Assembly: GCA_026874595.1 (NCBI GenBank) | Contig: CM049306.1 | Location: forward strand, 48,050,019-48,114,018 | Source of the DNA: Sipunculus nudus | Lineage: Eukaryota; Annelida; Sipuncula; Golfingiida; Sipunculidae | Direction: 5' to 3' | Length of the DNA: 64,000 nucleotides | Part shown: in pieces, positions 26,475-38,215 of the stretch | Layout of the letters: each line of letters begins with the position of its first letter | How positions within the stretch are numbered: position 1 is the first letter of the stretch | Notes under the pieces: generated by a model | The model's database searches: none | What the model was told of the DNA's origin: nothing | Seen by the model: only the letters and a program-made list of their open reading frames with translations | Made by a program: the position numbers and the translations under genes

Positions 26475-26883
26475 AGGTAAGGTAAAGTCTCTTTAGCCAT
26501 GACAACATGACACTCAGGCCTTCTGAAATAAACTGATAGGATCGCCTTCAGTTAATCAAAAATCGACGTTTGGGGTGGCAGGCTGCCGCTAAAGTCTGTA
26601 GGGCTATTACACACGAGCCTAACTGGCTCATGAGACCGGAGATTATCCCAGTTTCTGTAGCGTGAAGCGATTTAGGAATTAAACTCCTCCTGAAGAGGAC
26701 GTTAGTCCCTTGCAGGTACCTTCTCAGTATTTACTGGACCCATTTCTACTGCTGGGTGGACAGAGGCACGCTTGCTGTTGGGACCTTGCCTAGGGATCTT
26801 GGCACGGTGGGGGTCTGACCGGGATTCGAACTCACGATCCCGGTCATGAGCCCGTCACCGTAACCATGACACCACCGCCCCCA
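26475..26883 (-). mobile_element. tRNA-derived SINE
   Basis: Read on the minus strand, the head at about 26883 contains an A-box-like TGGTGTCATGGTTA (26861-26874) and an excellent B box, GAGTTCGAATCCC (26821-26833). Their spacing is that of a tRNA gene and of RNA polymerase III SINE promoters. A non-tRNA body of about 340 bases follows. It ends near 26475 in short CTTTA/ACCTT repeats that resemble a SINE simple-sequence tail. It is too long to be a tRNA gene and makes no protein. Confidence 0.75.
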
Positions 26884-26944
26884 ATTCTTAAGGGTCCTCC
26901 TTGCCGGACCCCTTTCCGGAAGAAAAGTTTGCAAATTTCAAGCA

Positions 26945-26946
<2 letters not shown>

Positions 26947-27001
<55 letters not shown>
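26947..27001. repeat. (AT)n microsatellite
   Basis: About 55 bases of AT repeat between the SINE and the LINE tail. Confidence 0.97.
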
Positions 27002-27005
<4 letters not shown>

Positions 27006-27258
27006 TAATAGAACAATAATGGAATTTCGACCATTTCTTTTATTTCATATTTTTGAATAGGTGGCACTTGAGTGATGTTATACTGAATATCGTATGAGTT
27101 ACAGGTCTCCTGTCTAGATTAGGTTGTAGGTTGTACCTATTTCTATTTTATAAATTGTAAGTCTCTGGTGCCTACATGCCATGATCATTCTTGGAAGTTT
27201 AATATATAACACTGGCTGGAAGAAGTAAGCTGAGAATTTAATTTTTTTGTAACTTATT

Positions 27259-27266
27259 TCTACCAT

Positions 27267-27270
<4 letters not shown>
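27259..27270. repeat. LINE target-site duplication, 3' side
   Basis: TCTACCATGTTT, next to the element's A tail. The matching copy is at 33112-33123. Confidence 0.88.
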
Positions 27271-27307
<37 letters not shown>

Positions 27308-27679
27308 ATTCTTTATTCCATTATATTTACATTGATACAATAACAACAATGTACATTGAACAATAGACAATATACACACAAACATTGATAAACAAAATCA
27401 AACCAACAACAACATACGGAACTACGTTCAGTTATTTCTATGTTCACATTCTCTCTACTATTGAATTTGAATACACTTATGGAACGTTTTCCAATATTAA
27501 ACAATGATAAGACATAACTAACAATAACAATAAGGGAACATTTCTGTAATTTATTTCTAGAATATGTTTCTTAACCAGTTCCAACAATACATAGTACATG
27601 ACATTTATTTGCATACTTATTCACCTGATATTTATAGAAATTGGAGATTATTTAAAAATTAGAAAAAAAATAATTTTGA

Positions 27680-30600
27680 TTAAGTTATCTGAGGCAATAA
27701 TTGACTCCACTTTTTCAAATGGATACTAATTTTACCCTTCCTTTCAGCTATAATATATTCTTCTTTTTGAAGAGATACTACTAAAGATTTAAACTTGCAG
27801 AACAGATGTGTTTCACTTTTACATTCCTTTCCTTTATATATTGTGAGTTTATACAACATAATAATGGTGTTTACGATAATATTACTATCAGTAACAGGTA
27901 ATACTCCAAAAATGATGGCATTTGATGTAATTTCTGGCATATCTATTCCAACTTGTTCCAACCATTCACATATTTTAAAATACAGATTTTTTGTGACAAT
28001 GCATTGACAAAATAAGTGAAATAATGATTCTTTATACAAGAAACAATAATCACATCTATCACTTCCTATTAATTTCCATTTATATAGCTGAGCATTGACA
28101 GGTAAATAATTATTTAAAATTTTATACTGGAATTCCCTGGTGTATCGGTCCAGTGATATATGATATATAGCTGAGAAACGTTGTTCTTTCTCCTGGATTG
28201 ATACATTCAAGTATTCATCCCATTTGATCTTTCTGATACTAGTTATGTCTCCTATACATTTCTGATAGATTAACTTTGAGCTAAGCTGTTTAATTTCATA
28301 TGATACATTCTTGATAAAGACAATATTATTATATCTAATATCATTAACAGATTGCTGATAATCAAGTATATTACACAAGTTTCTGGGTATACAACTGATG
28401 ACTGACTGCAACTGAAATGTTTGTAAGGATGTTAAAGTAACACCCAAATTATTTATCTTTTTAAAGGATCCATCGGTATTCATAAGGTCACCTAAAAAGT
28501 TGATACCTATTAAAGAAAGTTTTCTATAGAACACCGATTGATTTCCAATTTTAAACAACATATTATTCCATAACGGCTGAGATATTACTTCAGCGGTGCA
28601 CCCGGGTGTACAGTTGAACACATCAGCCCATGACATTAAACATGTTTTATAAAATGTAGGTACATAATTTAATTTTTGGATCTTATTAACATCAAAGTTC
28701 ATTCTGATGAAGTTCACACCTCCAATTATTGCAAGATGTTTTGTTACTAACTTAGTCCAGGGATTACCCTGTTCAAGAATTAATCTTTTTATCCACAGAA
28801 CTTGCTGAGCTTTAATCATTAATTTAACATCTGGTAGATTCAGACCACCTTTACTGTATTGGCTAACTGCAGTATTGAACTTCACCTTTGCCTTTTTACC
28901 ATTCCATATAAATTTATTAACTGCACATTGTATATATTCAATAAAGCCTTTTGGTGGTTCACACATGTTTGTTACATATAAAATATTTGATATAATAAGA
29001 GAACGAACCACTTCAATATTACCATAAACTGTCAATGATCGCTGTTGCCATAGATTAAGAACATGAATAATTTTTTCTTTAATTCTGGTAAAATTTTTTT
29101 CCATAACCATATCAGAATCATAGGAAAAATATATACCCAATATTCTTATAACATTTGCATATAAATTGACCCATTTACAATTCACTGACTTGTCTTGGTA
29201 ATTTTTATACCTGCCCAGCCATGCCGCCTCTGATTTTTCATAATTTACTTCAAGAGAAGTAAATTGTGAAAATTTATTTAAAACTTCTACTAACTCTTTA
29301 AAAGAATTTACATCTTGTAGAAAGAAAGTTGAATCATCAGCAAACATACACATTTTATGCTCTATGGATGAAATTGTGATACCTCTAATATTTGTATTGG
29401 TACGAATTTGTTGTGCTAAAACTTCAAGTACAAACATAAACAAATAACAAGCCATAGGGTCTCCTTGCCTAGTGCCTCTTTCTATTGAAAAATAACGACT
29501 GGTCTCTCCATTATTAATAATTGCACTCTCTAATTTAGTATACATAGTCTTTATCCATGAAATAAAGTTTTCACCAAATCCAATTTTCCTTAGTACACAA
29601 TAAATAAATACATGATCAATTGAGTCAAAAGCTGCAGCAAAATCTGCTGCAAACATAATACCAGATATATCTTTTTGTTTACAATAATACATGACATCAT
29701 GGATTAACCTAATTGGTTCACCTATAAATCTTCCTTTAATAAAAGCACTTTGTTCTTTAGATATAATATTAGGTAATATTTTCTTTATTCTTTCAACAAG
29801 AGCTTTACTAAGTATTTTATAATCTACATTGATCAGACTGATAGGTCGCCAAGATTTAATGTGACGTGTATCTTTTCCTGGTTTCTCCAATAAAGTGATT
29901 ATAGCTTGTCTTTGGCTAGGTGTTAGTTGACCAACAGTATAGCTGTAGTTTAAAGACTTTACTAAATCTATCCCTATGACTGGGAAAAAATGTTCATAAA
30001 ATTCTTTGGTCAAACCATCATTGCCAGGTGTTTTATTTGATGGCATTGATTTTACTACATTGAAGGCTTCTGCAAAAGACAATTTTCCATCACATAGTAA
30101 AGATTGTTCAACTGATAGTTTTGGGATATACAGATCTTCTATAAATTTCTCACAATCAGCATAACTTACATTAACTGATCTTTTGAATTTCTTAATGTAG
30201 TAAATTGTTAATTCTTTAAGGATATCACTTTGTAATGTTATTTCTTTTTCATCAATTAATAGTTTTCTTACATGAGATTTGCGTTTATTTCTTTTTTCTA
30301 GATTAAAAAAGTAGGCACTATTTCTCTCCCCTTCCTCTCTCCACTGTGCTCTGGAACGAATTATTATTCCTTCAGTAATATAATTGTAATGTTCTTCTAA
30401 ATGTTGTTTTGTTTCTTGATATTCTTTTACTACTGATTCATTTTCTGATGGACTCATTTTACATTCTAATTCTTTTAGTTTTCTTTCCAAATTTTTAATA
30501 TCACTTTTTCTTTTTCTTGATTTTATTTTTGAATATTTAATTGTAAATCCTCTTATTTTATATTTAATATACTCCCAGCTTTTTGACGGATCACTGTTCT

Positions 30601-31465
30601 TAATCTCTGCTTTACATTCTATTATATATTTCTTTAATTCTTCTGTGTAATGATTATCTTTCAGTAGGGAATTATTAAATTTCCAGTGTCCTTTGCCAGT
30701 TCTATTTACTTCCTGAAATGTAAGCTCCATAATAATAGCAGAATGATCAGTGTCTACTGACACAACAATATCTGTATGTTTTACATATGACTGCATTTCA
30801 TTAGAAACCAGAAAGTAATCTAAACGCCTCTGTGTTAAAGGTTTAAATCTTCTCCAGGTAAACTTTTTTATATTCTCATTTCTAACTCTCCAAATATCAA
30901 TTAGATTAAATTCATGGATTATTAAATTTATCTTAGACACAACTCTTTCTTTTAGTGATACTTGTCCCCCATCAGCGTCGATGTGGTTTAAACATACATT
31001 AAAGTCACCCCCTATGACCACTTTTAAATCATCATCTAGGCAGTTTTCTCTAATAACATTAATAAAATTTTCATAAAACTGAACCTGTTCTGTCTCTGTG
31101 TTTGGAGCATATATATTACATAATAAGAATGGAGAGTCTTCAATAACACATTTTAATAATATATATCTACCTTCATTATCTACAATCACATCTTGAAATT
31201 TAAAGTCAAATTTTTCACCAACAATCATCATGACTCCTCTACTAGAACTTGTTCCATGTGAACAGTACATTTGACCTCTCCATTGCTTAGACCAATTGTT
31301 AATATCTTCTGATTTACTGTGAGACTCTTGAATAAAACCCACCCCTTTAACACACCCATGTTTATGAAACCAATTAAAAATTTTTCTTCTCTTTTCATAC
31401 TTTCTCATGCCTCTTACATTTAAGGATACTATATTAACACAATTTTCTCTTTTATACATAGCCAT
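27680..31465 (-). CDS. LINE ORF2: APE-type endonuclease and reverse transcriptase
   Basis: A protein of 1261 residues carries out target-primed reverse transcription of the element's RNA at a nicked chromosomal site. The N-terminal AP-endonuclease-like domain keeps its motif residues: Asn16 in LNVRG, Glu47 in IQESH, Tyr119 in IYAPN, Asp154 and Asn156 in GGDFNV, and Asp240/His241 in TDHS. The RT domain follows with NKTPGNDGL (about 477-485), a motif A ADFAAAFDSIDH (Asp608), RGTRQGDP (663-670) and the catalytic FADD (708-711). Near residues 1135-1155 a CDYC...HLFCQC arrangement matches the Cys/His zinc-knuckle-like region of L1/Tx1 ORF2 proteins. The Met at 31465 aligns with the start of the related frame at 932. 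No stop or frameshift interrupts it, so it may be functional. Confidence 0.93.
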   Translation of the reverse strand: MAMYKRENCVNIVSLNVRGMRKYEKRRKIFNWFHKHGCVKGVGFIQESHSKSEDINNWSKQWRGQMYCSHGTSSSRGVMMIVGEKFDFKFQDVIVDNEGRYILLKCVIEDSPFLLCNIYAPNTETEQVQFYENFINVIRENCLDDDLKVVIGGDFNVCLNHIDADGGQVSLKERVVSKINLIIHEFNLIDIWRVRNENIKKFTWRRFKPLTQRRLDYFLVSNEMQSYVKHTDIVVSVDTDHSAIIMELTFQEVNRTGKGHWKFNNSLLKDNHYTEELKKYIIECKAEIKNSDPSKSWEYIKYKIRGFTIKYSKIKSRKRKSDIKNLERKLKELECKMSPSENESVVKEYQETKQHLEEHYNYITEGIIIRSRAQWREEGERNSAYFFNLEKRNKRKSHVRKLLIDEKEITLQSDILKELTIYYIKKFKRSVNVSYADCEKFIEDLYIPKLSVEQSLLCDGKLSFAEAFNVVKSMPSNKTPGNDGLTKEFYEHFFPVIGIDLVKSLNYSYTVGQLTPSQRQAIITLLEKPGKDTRHIKSWRPISLINVDYKILSKALVERIKKILPNIISKEQSAFIKGRFIGEPIRLIHDVMYYCKQKDISGIMFAADFAAAFDSIDHVFIYCVLRKIGFGENFISWIKTMYTKLESAIINNGETSRYFSIERGTRQGDPMACYLFMFVLEVLAQQIRTNTNIRGITISSIEHKMCMFADDSTFFLQDVNSFKELVEVLNKFSQFTSLEVNYEKSEAAWLGRYKNYQDKSVNCKWVNLYANVIRILGIYFSYDSDMVMEKNFTRIKEKIIHVLNLWQQRSLTVYGNIEVVRSLIISNILYVTNMCEPPKGFIEYIQCAVNKFIWNGKKAKVKFNTAVSQYSKGGLNLPDVKLMIKAQQVLWIKRLILEQGNPWTKLVTKHLAIIGGVNFIRMNFDVNKIQKLNYVPTFYKTCLMSWADVFNCTPGCTAEVISQPLWNNMLFKIGNQSVFYRKLSLIGINFLGDLMNTDGSFKKINNLGVTLTSLQTFQLQSVISCIPRNLCNILDYQQSVNDIRYNNIVFIKNVSYEIKQLSSKLIYQKCIGDITSIRKIKWDEYLNVSIQEKEQRFSAIYHISLDRYTREFQYKILNNYLPVNAQLYKWKLIGSDRCDYCFLYKESLFHLFCQCIVTKNLYFKICEWLEQVGIDMPEITSNAIIFGVLPVTDSNIIVNTIIMLYKLTIYKGKECKSETHLFCKFKSLVVSLQKEEYIIAERKGKISIHLKKWSQLLPQIT

Positions 31466-31745
31466 TAGTGAAGTGAGTTAAACATTTAAATATCATTCTT
31501 ACTGTACCTCCAATTACATAATAACTTCTGTTGTATGCATCAGTTACAAATATAACACAGACAAAAATTTGACATAAACATATATTATGAACAATAAAAA
31601 GCATGAACTTTCAGATAAATCAAAGGGTATTTGGGCCTGCTTCTCATTCTTACCATCATAGAGTAATAATTAGAATTTAAAATAAGTTAACACATTACAT
31701 GTTCAGTTCTTAAATAGGTTTCCAATATTAATATAAAAGTAATAA

Positions 31746-32597
31746 CTAGTGTAAGAACAATTCCTCAAGGTTATCACCATAGTGAACTTGAACAATGTGA
31801 TCAGCATCATCTCTATCTTTGGCAAATATTTTGCCATTCCAAGTCCAAGCAGTTTGTACCTTGGGGTCATTTTTAACCCTGTTGAAAACTTGAACCAGTT
31901 CTTTGCACAAATCATCAACAATCATGACACCTGAATGTTTAAGCTGTTTCCTCTCTTTTTGTACTGCTTTTCTATCATCTATATTTTTAAATCTGACAAT
32001 TATTGGCCTTGACTTATTCTGACTTTTTTTACCCACTCTATGTGCAGAATCTATGGCTTGTACAGGCATGTTCATATGCATTTTTTCATTCAACAGTTTA
32101 TGAACAGTTTCTTTACAGTTTTCATCTGTTACTATTTCTGAGACACCAGTAATCCTAACGTTCAGCCTTCGAGAGTACTGCTCGTTATTTACAGCCAGTA
32201 CTTTTGCTTGGTGAGCTTTCTCTTTAGTTTCCTGAGATTCGTTTCTCAGGTCACTATTTTCTCTTTCCAATCTGGCAACCTTTCTCTCCAAAGCATCTGT
32301 TTTGGTTTCCAGTTCAAACACTCTAGATTCCATTTTTTCTAAATATGTATCAATGACAGCTTTGAATTCATTACTTATCTCTATTTTGAGTTGCACAAGC
32401 ATATTACTGAGTACTTGTTCTGTTACTACCCCTTCTGCCATCTCTTTGTTTAGATTTTCACTATTACCTGCCACTTTTTCCAAACTGAATTTAGTTTTTT
32501 TTACTGATATACGAGAACACTCTGGGGATGAGCTAGCAATACTTGAAGAACTAGATAATGTAGACCTTAATCTCTTCCTGTCATCATCCCTAGACAT
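31746..32597 (-). CDS. LINE ORF1: coiled-coil RNA-binding protein
   Basis: 283 residues. The N terminus is Ser-rich and basic. A heptad-patterned, charged segment at about residues 85-140 predicts a coiled coil (multimerisation in L1 ORF1p). An RRM-like region begins at RRLNVRITGV and continues through AHRVGKKSQNKSRPIIVRF to a C-terminal domain with VDDLCKELVQVFNRV. This order is that of L1-type ORF1 proteins, which coat element RNA and act as chaperones. It lies 280 bp upstream of ORF2 on the same strand and has no disabling change. The broken LINE at 1100-1967 carries a diverged relative. Confidence 0.88.
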   Translation of the reverse strand: MSRDDDRKRLRSTLSSSSSIASSSPECSRISVKKTKFSLEKVAGNSENLNKEMAEGVVTEQVLSNMLVQLKIEISNEFKAVIDTYLEKMESRVFELETKTDALERKVARLERENSDLRNESQETKEKAHQAKVLAVNNEQYSRRLNVRITGVSEIVTDENCKETVHKLLNEKMHMNMPVQAIDSAHRVGKKSQNKSRPIIVRFKNIDDRKAVQKERKQLKHSGVMIVDDLCKELVQVFNRVKNDPKVQTAWTWNGKIFAKDRDDADHIVQVHYGDNLEELFLH

Positions 32598-33111
32598 ATC
32601 AAAGTGAAAATCTTGTGTATGCGGTATGTTACACTGTTATCATTTGAATATAAATAGGCCCAAAATGATATAAAGGAGTTACATGATATGTATCATTCTT
32701 ATATATTCTATCACAACAAACATGTATATCAAATAAATGAAAGTTCACAATACTTACGGGCCAGCTGGTGCATCTGGGCGATAATGGGTGTATTTACTTA
32801 AAAGTAAACACAACACTCAGTTCCAACCAAGTGCTCATGTACTCTAGGGCTTTGACAGGTGTGTCAAGGCACCCAGTGGGCAGAACAATGGGCACTGGCT
32901 ATTAGAATTCTATTGAATTTAGAAAAAGTAAAATTTACAGAGTTACATGAATGATAACCTTTGAAATGTATTTGGAACAAAAAGCTAGTCTATTAAACTA
33001 GTTTATGTTAAATTATTGAAATGTTACTTGCCCTCAAAGCATATGAATTTGATGATAATTTGAGAGCCTCAAAGCATGACACCTTCCCTGTGTGCACCAG
33101 CTGACCTCCCC

Positions 33112-33123
33112 TCTACCATGTTT
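33112..33123. repeat. LINE target-site duplication, 5' side
   Basis: TCTACCATGTTT, identical to 27259-27270. It marks the 5' end of the LINE at about 33111. Confidence 0.88.
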
Positions 33124-34787
33124 GCATTTATATATTTATTCAGTTAAATTATCTTAAATATTTTGAATATCATTCAGAACTTCATGTGATCCTATGTGGA
33201 TTATATGTGAAAGCCAGTAAAAGACAACCAGTCCAAATATAAAAAAAAATAAGTGAACCTGCAAAAGCAACCATTGCTGAAAACAGCATTTCGACATTTT
33301 TATAAGATTTTTCAGGTTGTCAATATTTCCTCGATTTTATATCCTGTCTCGACTTGCTATGCAACCGTATCAATAAATATAGTCTTCTTTAAGCTGAAAC
33401 TCTGTTTTGTATTTTATAGAAAATTCTTGTCTTTATGTTTGTTATAACCCCTCAGACAAAAACTTCTTATGATCATAATAACAGCTATGGAGTGCCATAC
33501 AGTCATTATTCTGATTATGTTATATCTCGCTCACCCTTTTTTTCCTTTTTAATTTTCATAAAAGCTTTTTTTGTAAACTTTGGCATTTGACTACACGTGG
33601 GAGTGACAATGTAATATTGCATTCAATTTAATCATAAAAATACGTTTTTCCACTAGCTGGTCTATCGCTGAAAGTACTGACAGCTCTTAAATCTCCTCGC
33701 GTGAGTGGTTGTCTTCCTTATTAATAAATTATGTGCTTTTAAAAGTGCTCACGATATTGCTTTCTAAACAGCGTACGTTAAATGTGAATCATGTGATATG
33801 GAAACCTCATTTTCTTGAACATTATATTAATTTGATTTTGTACATATTCTGCGTTGAGGGAAAGTAGTTCTTGCTTTGTTTACTGGTTTGGCTCATTTCT
33901 CCGAGTTCCGAAGAAACAACTTCCATTCCCGCAAGGGTGCCTATTGGCGTTTCGAGATATTTATTAACAAAGTATTTATTTGTCGAAAATACCTGTCAAC
34001 CAACACTAAATCTTGCAAAGAAGTTCGAGTGAAACAGTTTATTATTACAATATATAAGATAACAGTCTATATAAGCACGACATTTTCACTAAAGTGACAG
34101 GACCAAGGACAAATTTTGACAGATGTTGATTGGAGGAGAATGTTACCTGGTAATATAATTATTACAAAATACATTTTCAGATAAAATGACGCCATCCTTC
34201 GCCGCCGCTTACTTTGGAATGCATTCAGACAGTCGCATATATATAGTATACAGTTATATAGAAGTTTGAATATAATGTTTCATTCTCTTTTTCTCAAGTG
34301 TTAACTAAGTGTTATATGATGAAAAAAACATTAGTATTTCATAATTGTCAACAAAACAGTTGGTCTCAATTGATAGAGAGACTCTTAGCATTATTGTTGA
34401 ATATATTTATGGACAGAAACAGAAAATTACATCATTATGTACAGTGGTACTATTAGTGTTCCCAAGGAACAAGCATGAATGTTGACGGTTGTTGTTTAAA
34501 GCTGTTCATGTTTGTTGTATAAACTGTTCAGCCTCAGCTCTCTGATTTTTTCTGTCATACACCACGTATCACTTGAGCACCTAATAAAACATATATTACT
34601 ACACCTATATTAGAATCATTGTTTATCAGTAAATGGGTATACCTGTTTGTATATGCAAGCGTTGAGTGCTGGTTTGATGAATAATAAATCTGCCACTCAA
34701 ACCTCAGCTGCATGGAGCAAGCACTGCGGACCTCATTTGTTGTGAATCCTAAGACACTAAATATAGAACCAGTATCTGGTATTTTAC

Positions 34788-34790
<3 letters not shown>
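33124..34790. other. Intergenic, nothing recognised
   Basis: AT-rich sequence with no supported gene or repeat. Confidence 0.5.

Positions 34791-34841
<51 letters not shown>
34791..34841. repeat. (TA)n microsatellite
   Basis: An uninterrupted TA tract of about 50 bases. Confidence 0.97.
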
Positions 34842-34843
<2 letters not shown>

Positions 34844-35977
34844 GGTGTAGTCGGACTGTACTTTGATAATTGATAATTATTTTATGTAATCTGCCGGTAA
34901 TAACAATATAAATTGAAAGATTTGGGCTCACCATAAACGTGGAAGTATAGTATAACATTCTAGATCAATTAAATATAACTTGTAAAGGCAGTTAACTATA
35001 TGTATATACAGAAAGAGTGATCCTAAGTTCAGGTCAAGTCCTATATATACATGGAAAGCATTCAACCCATACATGGAGCCAAGATAAATACCACATTACC
35101 CCCCTATATGGTGTAATATATACAAAATTTATGTCCCGTTAAAGAATATCAACTTAATAAGCCTTGATTTTGATAGTACGAGTAATTTAACGGTATGAGA
35201 ACATATACCATTAAAGTCAAAAACATGTATCGCACCAGGCCTTTTTCTTTAAAAAAATATAATAAGAGCTCCAGAATAAGATTTAATATAAGTAATTAGA
35301 TAATGCAAGATAATAGTAATATTACTCAAAAAGGTATAAACGGATTTTGATAAAATGTTCAGGATACCTCGGCAATGAAACAAGGAATAACTGATTAGAT
35401 TTTGGGGGTAATCTGGATCACAATCTTGATCCAGCATTTTAAAATAAGGGAAAATGTTGCATTTCTGACAATACCATATATGGCGGTAATGAGCTGCCTT
35501 GGCGGAGGTCTGCGCTCGCTACATGAGTGCAAATTTCTAGTTAATGTTGGAAACATGGCATAACATTATATACTGAAAAAAAGGAGGCGCATCTTAAACA
35601 TGGAAGTAGCATCATCTTAAGCAATTTCAAGACCTTATATGTTCCGACCAAATTCGTTTTTTTAATACATATCTTGACATTTCTTACATATATACACACA
35701 AACAGTGTACAAGATGCACGCGTAGACCTTACATAACTTACATAATCGCTCATAAAATGACAATACAATTAACAATGTGCACATAACAGAAGGCACCCAT
35801 AGAGACAATTTTAACATTGTTACAAGACATAAGTGGTTCTGTTTTCATTATTTTTTTAAAATACAGGTCCATACAACACAAAGTAATACAATCTTACAGA
35901 AATGTAATTTATCATCTGGTATTTTAGTATTCTAACAAATATGGGAGCAGCATTTCCTATTTCTTCAGGTGTACACA
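34842..35977. other. Intergenic, nothing recognised
   Basis: No supported feature. Confidence 0.5.
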
Positions 35978-36286
35978 TTAGGTAAAAAAAAGGGTATGGT
36001 TCTCAGGCATTTTTTTCAGAAATCAGTGTGTGCGGGCGGGCGGATATTTTTATTAAATGTTTTTGTATGTTTTGATAAAAATGTCACACGATCAGGGAAA
36101 AGCATGAAAATAACATATTTTTACACAGGTAAATGCACTACATAACAAAGGAAAACTGATAAAAAATGTTATATTTTATCTTCTTGAAAGATGAAAATGA
36201 AAATAAAAACTTTTGATGGGGGGGGGGGGTGTTAAATTGACGCTGGCGGTGCCTTAGAACCATCCCTTTTATTTTTTGTTGCCTAA
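35978..36286. mobile_element. MITE copy 2 (about 309 bp)
   Basis: Same family and orientation as 25121-25427. The left end is TTAGG then GGTATGGTTCTCAGGCA; the right end is GGTGCCTTAGAACCATCCC then GCCTAA. The interior matches copy 1, including a G-run (12 G at 36218-36229) before GTTAAATTGACGC. It directly abuts the 3' part of the decayed LINE at 36287. Confidence 0.8.
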
Positions 36287-38215
36287 TTTCTCTCTTTTCT
36301 GAGCAACAACATATTCTACTTTCTGTCTGTATTTCAACCGATTCTTAAGCTTTTCAAACAAATTACATTTTTAACTGTCATTTAATATGTGATAATTAGT
36401 TGATTGACCAACAATTTTTTGTCTGTATTGGAATCATTCCAAACAGAGTTACAGTGATTTCATAGTCCGGGAAACTTATATTACATGATTTCAACCAAGA
36501 CTGTATTTTCAGAAATAAACTTCTAGAGGCTAAACATTCAGAAAAAAAAACGTGGGTTATCAACAAGTTTCCACTTAAAATGCCAGTAGTTTACTGGTAA
36601 ATAATTTTGTATGATTTTAAACTGAAACTCTCTGCTATACATATCAAGAGAACCTTGATAAACTGTGCTATAAAACTGTTTAAAATCTTCATGACTCTGT
36701 AATCCTGTAATTTCTAACCAATTATCCAAAGAGGTTGGAGTGGAAGTTTTCTTATTGATTAACATATTATATATCCTATTCGATGTAATGTCTGATAATC
36801 CTTTTATTCCTGCCATAGTGACCAATCTGTCCTCTCTATTTTTACTGTCTGATAAATTTTCACTAGCCTCTGTTTACATAAACTAATCCACTCTTTTGGT
36901 ATTGCACTTGTTATAGACCTCCATGACAAATATTTATTATCTGATAATTCTTGGTATCTAATTCTAATTTCTTGCCAGGTGCAGACTTTACCAGTATCAT
37001 CTAAAAAATCTCTCCTCATACCTAAGCTACCAAAATATCTATAGAAAAAAAAATGTATTGTTAATCTTTAAATAGTAGTTCTATAAAGGTTGCGTTCTAA
37101 CTTTTTCAACCGATATTGGATTCCTTTTAACAAAATGTGACCACTCTTTTAAACAGTCTTTATAAAACATTGATAACTTTCTCGGTACTCTTATCACATC
37201 AAAGTTAGAGGAAATTGAACAAATGCCACCCAAAGGGTAAAAATAATGCTGTGATACATATTTCAATGGCATATCCTTTCCGTCAATTAATCGTCTAATC
37301 CAAATAATATACTGTGTATGTAACTTTGTTTGCACATTTGGAAATGCTCCTACATCATGAGATTCAATGACTATGTCATATTTTATCTTTGCTCTCTTGC
37401 CTTTCCACAAAAATCGCTGCAAATGTATTTTAACATTTTCAATAAATCCTGCAGGTGGAATACACATGTTACACCCATATAAAATGTTTGGCAAAGCCAA
37501 AGTTCTACATATTTCATTGCGACCGAATATTGTGAGATTGCTGCTAGACCAGACATTGTGCACCACTTTCAGTTTTTTTTTTCCACTGACTGGAAATTTA
37601 GCTTTTAATTTATATCTATATTGAAGAAAATCAGTACCAAATAATATTCCAATCTTGTTTTCAATATTACAATAATCAACAATGTCCGTAATTAGGCGAA
37701 GTGAGATTCCAATATATCTTCCAGGTACAAAAGCAGCATATCTACATGAACCAGTTTATCTATAACTCAAACCAGCCACTAATATTTTACTCAGCACCTT
37801 GGTGTCCACATTTATCAAACTAATTGGAAGCCATGACTGTAGGAGTCTGACATCTTTTCCTTGCTTTCTCTTATTATATTTTGTTTTTGACTCGTCGTTA
37901 ACTCTACAGCATTAAAACATTTATTGAGACATGCTGTCAATTCTTTTCCTGATACACTGAAAAAAAAACAGATACAACTTCTTACTAAGCCCATCATTTC
38001 TTGGTGTCTTATTTTTACCCATAGCTTTCAAAGCTGTATGTACAGAATTCAATGTCACAATACCTTCACACAGTAAAGCATCATCTGCATCTAATACTGG
38101 CAAATTGTCTATGCTGTTTAACCAATTATTGCATTCCTCCTGATTTTTACCTCCTTGCTCCTTCTATCTCAGATTAGAAATGAGTAATATATTCTTTACC
38201 ATTATTTAACAACTG
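36287..38215 (-). pseudogene. Decayed L1/Tx1-type LINE ORF2 fragment lacking the RT palm
   Basis: Minus-strand pieces align in order with the intact ORF2 at 27680-31465. The fragment opens with an RT N-terminal block, NKTPRNDGL (about 38010); the C-terminal half begins at about 37566 with NILYGCNMC and AGFIENV. Further blocks lie at 37081-37019, 36825-36538 and about 36530-36290 (FFECLAS, VEYVVAQKREKL). Between about 37800 and 37566 the RT motifs A to FADD are not readable, the expected CDYC region is deleted near 36540, and several frame changes occur. There is no ORF1 to the right, so the copy is 5' truncated. It is more decayed than the other two LINEs. Confidence 0.85.

Larger units (their letters stand above)
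27271..33111 (-). mobile_element. Complete L1/Tx1-type non-LTR retrotransposon (about 5.8 kb)
   Basis: On the minus strand the parts in order are a 5' leader (33111-32598), ORF1 (32597-31746), a 280-bp spacer, ORF2 (31465-27680), a 3' untranslated region and a 36-nt A tail (poly-T at 27268-27303 on the plus strand). The 12-base sequence TCTACCATGTTT occurs on both sides (27259-27270 and 33112-33123), a perfect target-site duplication that fixes the 5' end. Both ORFs are uninterrupted. Full length, a perfect duplication and a pure tail point to a recent insertion. Clade assignment rests on ORF2 motif order, the FADD box and the L1-type ORF1. Confidence 0.93.

Noticed and set aside
26746-26934. 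62-codon minus-strand frame and a tRNA-like A/B box pair as a tRNA gene
   Set aside because: The A/B boxes head a ~410-base SINE; there is no complete cloverleaf and the frame is a by-product.
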